From Miltoncostaeaceae bacterium (GTDB lineage: Bacteria > Actinomycetota > Thermoleophilia > Miltoncostaeales > Miltoncostaeaceae), in assembly GCA_030598075.1 (NCBI GenBank), contig JAUVQP010000077.1:1-7338 (forward strand): DNA of 7,338 bases, given 5' to 3'. Positions 1 to 7,338 of the stretch are shown here, piece by piece. Below the pieces are notes generated by a model. It was not told the origin of the DNA and ran no database searches. It saw nothing but the letters and a program-made list of their open reading frames with translations. The position numbers were made by a program, and so were the translations under genes. How positions within the stretch are numbered: the stretch's first letter is position 1; every line of letters starts with the position of its first letter.

Positions 1-204
1 ATCCCGCACCCACGCCTCGCGACGCGGCGCTTCGCGCTCGTGCCGCTCATCGACCTCGATCCGGGGCTGACGTTTCCCGACGGGAGGCTGCTGGTCGATG
101 TCGAGGCCCGCCTGGACGCCCTCGACCAGCCGGTCGCCCGCGCGGACGCCTCGCTCGCGGTGCCACCGCTAATATCCGGAGTCCCGAGCGGGGGGCCCAC
201 GTGA
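1..204 (+). CDS. folK: FolK, 6-hydroxymethyl-7,8-dihydropterin pyrophosphokinase (3' part only)
   Basis: The reading frame is open from base 1 and ends at TGA 202-204, giving the last 67 residues; the start lies upstream of the window. FolK transfers pyrophosphate from ATP to 6-hydroxymethyl-7,8-dihydropterin in cytoplasmic folate synthesis. The fragment begins with IPHPRL and continues RFALVPLIDLDPGL. This fits the conserved FolK C-terminal stretch, which typically reads PHPR, then a few residues, then F-V-L-x-P-L. The ATP-binding and most catalytic residues would lie upstream and cannot be checked. The last twelve or so residues (LISGVPSGGPT) look non-conserved. The stop overlaps the GTG start of the next gene (GTGA, 201-204), which implies co-transcription and translational coupling. 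In many actinobacteria folK closes a folP-folB-folK group, so those genes are expected just upstream; that is inference. Confidence 0.85.
   Translation: MPHPRLATRRFALVPLIDLDPGLTFPDGRLLVDVEARLDALDQPVARADASLAVPPLISGVPSGGPT
170..175 (+). promoter_or_regulatory. Possible -10 box inside the folK 3' end
   Basis: TAATAT is an AT-rich hexamer in otherwise very GC-rich coding DNA and fits the actinobacterial TAnnnT -10 pattern. A start near base 182 would give the DUF2469 gene a leader of about 20 bases. No recognisable -35 lies 16-18 bases upstream, so this is only a weak candidate for an internal operon promoter. Confidence 0.2.
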
Positions 205-590
205 AGCACGTCGACGAGTTGGATGACTACGAGGCCGAGCTCGAGCTGCGCCTCAAGCGGGAGTACGCCGATGTGTACTCGCTGTTCCGGTACTGCGTCC
301 TGACCAACGAGGGCACGTATCTCTGCAACGATTTTCAACGGGACTTCATGCCGCAGCCCGCGTATCCGTTCTTCCACGTCACGATGGAGGACGTCTGGGT
401 CTGGGACAAGAACCGCCCCACCCGAATCATCCCGCGCGTCGAGATCTACACGACCCAAGACGTCACCGTCGAGGTGCTGCACGGCGAGCGGCCGGACGCC
501 GGAGCCGACGGCCGGGCCGATGCCGGAGCCGACGTCCCCCCGGACGCCGGTGCCGACGTCCCGCCGGACGCCGGAGCCGACGTCCCCTGA
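201..590 (+). CDS. DUF2469-family protein with a repeat tail, function unknown
   Basis: This is a 129-residue cytoplasmic protein. Residues 5-93 match the DUF2469 family as I recall it from mycobacteria. The shared pattern is DDYEAELELRLKREY near residues 8-22, a YCVLTNEGTYLCN strand near 31-43, then EDVWVWDKNRPTRIIPRVEI and TTQDVTVEVL. The V-W-D-x-x-R-P and K/QDV-x-(V/I)-E elements are the most telling. Family members are usually about 100 residues. Here residues 98-129 form a 32-residue tail of four octapeptides of the PDAGADVP type, which I do not associate with the family. The start is the GTG at 201, overlapping the folK stop by four bases. An ATG or other good start with a strong Shine-Dalgarno is absent, so coupling probably drives translation. 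coaX follows after 15 bases. The biochemical function of DUF2469 is unknown, and its place in a folate/CoA cluster does not establish a role there. Confidence 0.82.
   Translation: MKHVDELDDYEAELELRLKREYADVYSLFRYCVLTNEGTYLCNDFQRDFMPQPAYPFFHVTMEDVWVWDKNRPTRIIPRVEIYTTQDVTVEVLHGERPDAGADGRADAGADVPPDAGADVPPDAGADVP
492..587 (+). repeat. Four in-frame 24-bp tandem repeats
   Basis: Four head-to-tail units of 24 bp lie at 492-515, 516-539, 540-563 and 564-587, immediately before the TGA at 588. They encode PDAGADGR, ADAGADVP, PDAGADVP and PDAGADVP. Units 2-4 differ from each other by only a few substitutions, while unit 1 diverges at its end. The palindrome GACGTC recurs exactly every 24 bases (531, 555, 579). 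Because the unit is a multiple of three, gain or loss of copies would change tail length but keep the frame. The pattern implies recent slippage or unequal exchange. Confidence 0.95.
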
Positions 591-605
591 CGGGGGCGCT
601 AGTCC

Positions 606-1388
606 ATGCTGCTGGCCGTCGACGTCGGCAACACGGAGACGGTGGCCGGCGTCTACGACGGCGACCGTCTCCTTCACGATTGGAGGCTGTCCACCGAGCG
701 CACCGACACGGCCGACGAGCTCGCGGCGCGCCACGAGGGGATTCTGCGACTGCGCGGGGGCAGCCTGAGTGACCTGCGGCGCATGGTCGTGGCCTCCGTC
801 GTGCCGTCGCTGACGTCGTCCTATCGGGCTCTGGCCCGCCAGTACCTCCAGTCCGAGGCCCTCATGCTCGGCCCCGGGGTTCGTACCGGCATCTCGCTCG
901 CGATCGACAACCCGCACGAGTTGGGCGCCGACCGTATCGCGAACGCCGTCGCCGCGCACCGGCGCTACGGGGGTCCCGCGATCGTCGTCGACTTTGGAAC
1001 CGCCACCACCTTCGACGCCATCTCGGCCGACGCCGAGTACGTCGGTGGCGCCATCGCGCCCGGCATCGAGACGTCGTTGTTCGCGCTCAGCCAGCGCGCC
1101 GCCCGCCTCGTGACGGTGGACCTTGTCGCCCCCGCGCGCGCCATCGGCAAGTCCACGTCGGAGAGCATGCGTTCGGGTGCCGTCTACGGCACGGTCGCTC
1201 TCGTCGACGGCCTGGTGGCCCGGTTTCGGCGGGAGCTCAGCGGGTCGCCGTGCGTGATCGCCACCGGCGGGCTCGCGCCGCTCGTCTTCGAGCTGTCGGA
1301 CGAGATCGACGAGCACGACCGCATGCTCACGCTGGACGGGCTGCGCCTGGTCCACGATCAGAACGTCGGCGCCCAGGCGGGCTCGTGA
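606..1388 (+). CDS. coaX: CoaX, type III pantothenate kinase
   Basis: CoaX phosphorylates pantothenate with ATP, the first committed step of coenzyme A synthesis; type III enzymes need a monovalent cation and escape CoA feedback inhibition. The 260-residue length is normal. The ASKHA-fold motifs are in order: D6-V-G-N-T10 (phosphate loop), GADR at 107-110 with D109 as the expected catalytic base, DFGTATTFD from D129 (cation and phosphate site), VGGAIAPGIE just after it, and IATGGLAPLV near the C-terminus. ATG 606 gives the usual start directly before the D-x-G-N-T strand. Only a G-rich stretch (about 591-599) precedes it, a poor Shine-Dalgarno. The gene sits 15 bases after the DUF2469 stop and its TGA overlaps the next gene's likely GTG start, so it is part of the same operon. 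In mycobacteria panC and panD sit between folK and coaX; neither is present here. Confidence 0.95.
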   Translation: MLLAVDVGNTETVAGVYDGDRLLHDWRLSTERTDTADELAARHEGILRLRGGSLSDLRRMVVASVVPSLTSSYRALARQYLQSEALMLGPGVRTGISLAIDNPHELGADRIANAVAAHRRYGGPAIVVDFGTATTFDAISADAEYVGGAIAPGIETSLFALSQRAARLVTVDLVAPARAIGKSTSESMRSGAVYGTVALVDGLVARFRRELSGSPCVIATGGLAPLVFELSDEIDEHDRMLTLDGLRLVHDQNVGAQAGS

Positions 1389-2440
1389 GCAAGCGCATGC
1401 GCGCCGTGATCGCCCGCCGGGGCCGGCCTTCCGGCGGTGACGCGTCAGCGCCTCCCGGGTGCTCGCGCCTCGTGGAGCCGTTCTCGATCGGAGGGGTGGA
1501 GATTCCCAACAGGATCGTGCAGGCGCCGCTCGCCGGCATCGCGAACTGGGCGTTCCGCCGACAGTCCCGCCGCCACGGTGCCGGTCTCTGCGTCTCGGAG
1601 ATGATCGCCAGCGAGGGGGTCGTCCGAGGCAACCGCAAGACCCTCGGCATGATGCGCGTCGTCGCTGGGGAGTCGCCGGTCGCCATCCAGCTCCTCGGCT
1701 CGCGTCCGGCCGCGATGGGTGAGGCCGCGCGCGTCGCGGTGGACGCCGGCGCCGATCTCGTGGACGTCAACATGGGCTGCCCGGTCTCGAAGGTCGCAAA
1801 GACCGGCGCCGGCGCCGCGTTGCTCGACGATCCCGCCGCCGCGGCGCGCGTGGTGGAGGCCATCGTCGCGGCCGTCGACGCGCCGGTCACGGTCAAGATG
1901 CGTCGGGGCTCGACCCCGGCGAGGGCTCGTCCCGTGGAGTTCGCGCGGCGGCTCGAGGCGGCGGGGGCCGCCGCCATCTGCGTGCACCCCCGCGCTGCCG
2001 ACGACGAGTACGGGGGGCTCGCCGATCACTCGGTCACCCGCGAGGTCGCGGATGCCGTGGGGGTCCCCGTCATCGCGAGTGGAGACATCGCGACGCCCGA
2101 GGACGCCGAGCGCGTCCTGAGGGAGTCCGCCGCCGCCGCGGTGGCGGTCGGTCGCGCCGCGCTCGGCTATCCGTGGGTCTTCGCCGAGCTCGCGGCAGGG
2201 CGGCGCCGGGAGCCGCCGACGAGGGCGGAGGTCGTCCGGGAGCTCGTCCGCTTCGCGGCCGACGCGACCGAGTGCCTCGGCCCCTCGCGCGCGGTCGGGT
2301 ACATGCGAAAGTTCTACCCTTGGTACCTCTCGGGCCACAACCTGGATTGCGGCGTGAGCGCTGCCATGCTGCGGACGGAGACCGTCGAAGAGGCCGTTTC
2401 GTTGCTCGCCGACGCGTGGGGCGAACGTGTCGCGGCTTGA
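1385..2440 (+). CDS. tRNA-dihydrouridine synthase, DusB-like
   Basis: This is an FMN/NADPH enzyme that reduces specific uridines in the tRNA D-loop. With the GTG at 1385 it has 351 residues, normal for the family. A TIM-barrel start (PFSIGGVEIPNRIVQAPLAG, from about residue 31) is followed by VSEMIASEG, VAIQLLGS, and the signature VNMGCPVSKV with the catalytic cysteine at residue 132. VTVKMRRG, VIASGDI and AVGRAALGYPWVF then supply flavin and phosphate contacts. The C-terminal part MRKFYPWYLSG is typical of the helical tRNA-binding domain. GTG 1385 overlaps the coaX stop by four bases (GTGA), arguing for that start. ATG 1397 and GTG 1472 are in frame, and the latter would trim directly to the conserved core. 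Oddities: HPRAADDEYGG stands where HGRT-x-x-Q-x-Y-x-G is usual, and ASGDI replaces the common NGDI. The Dus assignment is secure; the subfamily and target uridine are not. Confidence 0.9.
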   Translation: MSKRMRAVIARRGRPSGGDASAPPGCSRLVEPFSIGGVEIPNRIVQAPLAGIANWAFRRQSRRHGAGLCVSEMIASEGVVRGNRKTLGMMRVVAGESPVAIQLLGSRPAAMGEAARVAVDAGADLVDVNMGCPVSKVAKTGAGAALLDDPAAAARVVEAIVAAVDAPVTVKMRRGSTPARARPVEFARRLEAAGAAAICVHPRAADDEYGGLADHSVTREVADAVGVPVIASGDIATPEDAERVLRESAAAAVAVGRAALGYPWVFAELAAGRRREPPTRAEVVRELVRFAADATECLGPSRAVGYMRKFYPWYLSGHNLDCGVSAAMLRTETVEEAVSLLADAWGERVAA

Positions 2441-2465
2441 GAACCGATTGCCGCTGAACTAGCGT
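2437..2465 (+). promoter_or_regulatory. Candidate greA promoter
   Basis: TTGAGA (2437-2442) and TAGCGT (2460-2465) are separated by exactly 17 bases. The -35 matches five of six consensus bases, and the -10 fits the actinobacterial TAnnnT form. The -35 overlaps the dus stop codon. Transcription would begin near 2472, giving greA a leader of about 49 bases. It would let greA and downstream genes be transcribed independently of the folK-dus operon. Confidence 0.45.
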
Positions 2466-2480
2466 TCGGCGCCGCCTAGG

Positions 2481-2498
2481 GGGGCTGGCACGGGCCCC
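2481..2498 (+). other. Small GC hairpin in the dus-greA gap
   Basis: GGGGC (2481-2485) can pair with GCCCC (2494-2498) around an eight-base loop. No T-run follows, so a classical terminator is not supported. It lies in the predicted greA leader, 22 bases before the ATG. In DNA this GC-rich a five-pair stem may be chance. Confidence 0.2.
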
Positions 2499-2520
2499 GT
2501 CCGCTACGTCGAAGGACACG

Positions 2521-3021
2521 ATGGACCGCGAAGTCATCCTCACTCAAGAGGGCTACGCGAAGCTCCAGGAGGAGATCGAGCACCTCTCGACGACCAAGCG
2601 TCGCGAGGTTGCCGAGCGCATCAAGGAGGCTCGCGAGTTCGGCGACATCTCCGAGAACTCCGAGTACGACGACGCCAAGAACGAGCAGGCGCAGCTCGAG
2701 CTTCGCATCCTGACCGTCGCGCAGAAGCTCCGGAACGCCCGGGTCGTCGATACGGGGCACGTCTCGACCGAGGCCGTGTCGGTCGGCGCCCACGTCACGC
2801 TGCGTAGCCCGGGGAAGAAGAAGCGCGGCAGGAGGGCCACCGTCCAGTACAACATCGTGGGATCGTCCGAGGCCGACCCCAAGAACGGTCGGCTGTCGAA
2901 CGAGAGCCCGGTGGGCAAGGCGCTCCTGGGCCGAAAGGTCGGAGAGGTCGTGACCATCCCCGCCCCGCGCGGCGCCATCGAGTACGAGATCGTCAAGATC
3001 GAGGCGGGCGACGGAGGCTGA
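2521..3021 (+). CDS. greA: GreA, transcript cleavage factor
   Basis: GreA enters the RNA polymerase secondary channel and stimulates cleavage of the 3' end of backtracked RNA, rescuing stalled complexes. The 166-residue length is close to the family norm (about 158). Residues 1-80 form the antiparallel coiled coil, opening with LTQEGYAKLQEEIEHL. Its tip reads EFGDISENSEYDDAKNEQ with D42 and E45, the acidic pair that coordinates the catalytic magnesium in the active site. The C-terminal FKBP-like domain contains YNIVGSSEADPKNG, then SNESPVGKALLGRKVGEVV and a final YEIVKIE strand. A basic insert KKKRGRR (about 100-106) lies between the domains. GAAGGA (2511-2516) is a good Shine-Dalgarno before the ATG. 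A promoter candidate precedes the gene, and lysS begins 28 bases after its stop, so greA and lysS are likely co-transcribed. Confidence 0.96.
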   Translation: MDREVILTQEGYAKLQEEIEHLSTTKRREVAERIKEAREFGDISENSEYDDAKNEQAQLELRILTVAQKLRNARVVDTGHVSTEAVSVGAHVTLRSPGKKKRGRRATVQYNIVGSSEADPKNGRLSNESPVGKALLGRKVGEVVTIPAPRGAIEYEIVKIEAGDGG

Positions 3022-3028
3022 GCCCCCC

Positions 3029-3042
3029 GGCTCGGCGGAGCC
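3029..3042 (+). promoter_or_regulatory. Hairpin enclosing the lysS ribosome-binding site
   Basis: GGCTC (3029-3033) pairs perfectly with GAGCC (3038-3042) around a GGCG tetraloop. The only Shine-Dalgarno-like sequence for the TTG at 3050, GGAG at 3037-3040, lies in the loop edge and 3' arm. Folded, it would hide the ribosome-binding site; ribosomes finishing greA, whose stop is at 3019-3021, would tend to open it. The pairing is visible; the regulatory role is inferred and the stem is short. Confidence 0.3.
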
Positions 3043-3049
3043 CGCCGGC

Positions 3050-4510
<1,461 letters not shown>

Positions 4511-4532
4511 CGCGCCTGCCTCGCCGGGGCGC

Positions 4533-4538
4533 TAACAT
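4533..4538 (+). promoter_or_regulatory. Possible -10 box upstream of rpsR
   Basis: TAACAT fits TAnnnT and would start RNA near 4545, about 30 bases before rpsR. The -35 region is poor: the best match is GTGACG at 4507, with a 20-base spacer. A five-pair stem (4512-4516 with 4528-4532) lies just before it and could mark a weak end for lysS transcripts. Read-through from lysS is equally possible. Confidence 0.25.
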
Positions 4539-4574
4539 GCCCGGCCGGATCAGGAACGCCCGACGAGGAGATTC

Positions 4575-4871
4575 ATGGCGAAACCGCGCGGCCGTCAGCG
4601 CAACAAGAAGAAGAAATCCGGGGCGCCGACGCACCGCAAGCGCCGACCCCAGCTCCCCGCCGAGGAACTCGACTGGAAGAACTTTCCTCAGCTGCGGCGT
4701 TTCGTCAGCGAGCGGGGCAAGATCCGGCCCCGGCGCATCACCGGTCTGTCGCGCAAGCAGCAGTCGCGCATCGCGAAGGCCGTGAAGCGGGCTCGCATCA
4801 TGGGCCTGCTGATCTACCCCGACCAGGACCGTCGGAGTCACCCCGAGAAGGACCGGCGGGTTCGCGACTAG
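4575..4871 (+). CDS. rpsR: Ribosomal protein bS18, cysteine-free form
   Basis: bS18 binds 16S rRNA in the platform of the 30S subunit next to bS6. Residues 31-83 match the family core: ELDWKNFPQLRRFVSERGKI, then RPRRITGLSRKQQSRIAKAV and KRARIMGLLIYP. The usual pattern is LLRRFISERGKILPRRVTG followed by AIKRAR-x-M-A-LLP. At 98 residues it is longer than the typical 75-85. The additions are a lysine/arginine-rich N-terminus (residues 1-25) and a charged tail (84-98). It has no cysteine at all, so it lacks the zinc-type cysteines that many S18 proteins carry near the N-terminus. The Shine-Dalgarno GAGGAG (4565-4570) stands four bases before the ATG. The usual rpsF-ssb-rpsR-rplI setting is absent; the neighbours are lysS and clpC. 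It could be the sole S18 or a second, zinc-independent copy; the window cannot decide. Confidence 0.9.
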   Translation: MAKPRGRQRNKKKKSGAPTHRKRRPQLPAEELDWKNFPQLRRFVSERGKIRPRRITGLSRKQQSRIAKAVKRARIMGLLIYPDQDRRSHPEKDRRVRD

Positions 4872-4899
4872 CCCGCGCCCGGGCCGGCATCCGCGCGGG
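4872..4899 (+). terminator. Possible terminator hairpin after rpsR
   Basis: CCCGCGC (4872-4878) pairs perfectly with GCGCGGG (4893-4899) around a 14-base loop, starting immediately after the rpsR stop codon. No T-run follows, but U-poor stems are proposed to end transcription in some high-GC actinobacteria. Position and stem strength support it; the missing U-tract argues for caution. Confidence 0.35.
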
Positions 4900-4903
4900 G
4901 TGC

Positions 4904-4909
4904 CATAAT
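4904..4909 (+). promoter_or_regulatory. Candidate -10 box for the 91-codon ORF and clpC
   Basis: CATAAT matches five of six bases of TATAAT and stands out in GC-rich sequence; the overlapping TAATTT (4906-4911) also fits TAnnnT. The -35 region is GC-rich and unconvincing. RNA starting about seven bases downstream would begin at or next to the ATG at 4917, the arrangement of a leaderless actinobacterial transcript. Confidence 0.4.
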
Positions 4910-4916
4910 TTCAGAG

Positions 4917-5192
4917 ATGCTGCGGCGCTTCCGGCCCTTGAGGAACCCGTTCGTCGCTCTGCCCTTTTGGGGGGCGACACCGGCCGCGACGGGCGCAAGC
5001 ATTCACAGCAGGCCGACGTGGGTCGATGAGGAGACGCGCCGGACGATGGCGCTGCTACACTCGCCGATCCTGTTCGGAGTTCGAGAGGATCGGCTCGTCA
5101 CCGGCCCTCGCGAGGTTCGCCAGCCGTTGTTCCGGGTCCATGAGTTCAGCTCGCCGGTGGTGGGCGCCTCTCTGGTCCTGACGCAGGTGTAA
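4917..5192 (+). CDS. Unrecognised 91-residue ORF upstream of clpC
   Basis: I do not recognise this protein. By hand count its 91 codons have about 67% G+C at position 1, 53% at position 2 and 84% at position 3. That is the ordering expected of real genes at this G+C, so it may be coding. The N-terminus is arginine-rich (MLRRFRPLRN) and followed by a mildly hydrophobic stretch (FVALPFWGATPAATGA, about 12-27), vaguely like an export signal but without a convincing core. The rest is mixed and charged, with no cysteine and no clear motif. No Shine-Dalgarno precedes the ATG, but a -10-like box lies seven bases upstream, which would suit leaderless translation. Its TAA (5190-5192) overlaps the clpC Shine-Dalgarno, suggesting coupling. 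An internal ATG at 5046 would give 48 residues. Chance ORFs of this size are common in GC-rich DNA, so it could equally be untranslated clpC leader. Confidence 0.4.
   Translation: MLRRFRPLRNPFVALPFWGATPAATGASIHSRPTWVDEETRRTMALLHSPILFGVREDRLVTGPREVRQPLFRVHEFSSPVVGASLVLTQV
5056..5061 (+). promoter_or_regulatory. Possible second -10 box in the clpC leader
   Basis: TACACT fits TAnnnT. A start near 5068 would give clpC a leader of about 137 bases and would fall inside the inverted repeat at 5063-5094. No good -35 is visible around 5033-5038. Confidence 0.2.
5063..5094 (+). repeat. 8-bp perfect inverted repeat in the clpC leader
   Basis: GCCGATCC (5063-5070) and GGATCGGC (5087-5094) are exact inverted copies separated by 16 bases. 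It could be an RNA hairpin or a DNA operator next to the TACACT box. A third copy of GGATCGG lies at 5198-5204, directly against the clpC ATG, so the left arm could pair with either site. The repeats are seen; any switching role is inferred. Confidence 0.45.
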
Positions 5193-5199
5193 GGAGGGG
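5191..5199 (+). promoter_or_regulatory. Strong clpC ribosome-binding site
   Basis: AAGGAGGGG is the strongest Shine-Dalgarno in the window, with seven bases between GGAGG and the ATG at 5205, and it fixes that start. Its first two bases are also the end of the TAA stop of the preceding 91-codon ORF. Its last two bases begin the GGATCGG copy that could pair with 5064-5070. Confidence 0.8.
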
Positions 5200-5204
5200 A
5201 TCGG

Positions 5205-7338
<2,134 letters not shown>

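Noticed and set aside
492..587. CRISPR-like array
   Set aside because: The 24-bp units abut with no spacers and stay in one reading frame; this is a coding tandem repeat.
1250..1384. Extended dus start inside coaX
   Set aside because: The extra residues are Arg/Ala-rich out-of-frame coaX sequence; Dus family length and the GTGA overlap favour 1385.
1445..2338. 297-codon - strand frame opposite the dus gene
   Set aside because: Low-complexity, Arg/Gly/Asp-rich translation with no family likeness; a shadow of a clear Dus gene.
4575..4871. Lsr2 homologue expected by mycobacterial gene order
   Set aside because: The small basic protein here carries the S18 core (RRFVSERGKI, RPRRITG, KRARIMGLL), not Lsr2 motifs.
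5115..5121. GTTCGCC as a ClgR site upstream of clpC
   Set aside because: It matches only the left half of the remembered GTTCGCY-N5-GCG consensus; the GCG half is absent at the right distance.

Overview
The window is high-GC DNA (about two-thirds G+C by eye) with all genes on the + strand. Most neighbouring genes overlap by four bases or lie less than 70 bases apart. It suggests a member of the Actinomycetota. The reasons are a DUF2469-family protein, which I know from that phylum, and a gene order that, as I recall it, resembles the mycobacterial folK ... coaX ... lysS ... clpC1 neighbourhood. The exact class cannot be fixed from the sequence. The genes look chromosomal and mostly housekeeping; I see no insertion sequence, phage gene, CRISPR array, tRNA or rRNA.

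Layout: (1) 1-204, the 3' end of folK (folate synthesis). (2) 201-590, a DUF2469 protein starting at a GTG inside the folK stop; it carries an unusual C-terminal tail of four 8-residue repeats. (3) 606-1388, coaX, a type III pantothenate kinase. (4) 1385-2440, a tRNA-dihydrouridine synthase whose likely GTG start overlaps the coaX stop. (5) An 80-base gap with a good promoter candidate, then greA (2521-3021). (6) lysS (3050-4510), a class II lysyl-tRNA synthetase with a TTG start and a Shine-Dalgarno that can fold into a small hairpin. (7) rpsR (4575-4871), a ribosomal protein S18 with no cysteine. (8) A 333-base stretch (4872-5204) holding a terminator-like hairpin, two promoter-like -10 boxes, an unrecognised 91-codon ORF with coding-like base composition, and an inverted repeat. 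One arm of that repeat also matches the bases just before the clpC start. (9) clpC from 5205, open to the window end and about 85% complete.

Functionally the first half supplies cofactors (folate, coenzyme A) and tRNA modification. The second half supplies transcript cleavage (GreA), lysine charging (LysS), a 30S ribosomal protein (S18) and regulated proteolysis (ClpC with ClpP). No new multi-gene system is evident. The points most worth a second look are the clpC leader with its small ORF and possible RNA switch, the cysteine-free S18 outside its usual operon, and the repeat tail on the DUF2469 protein.
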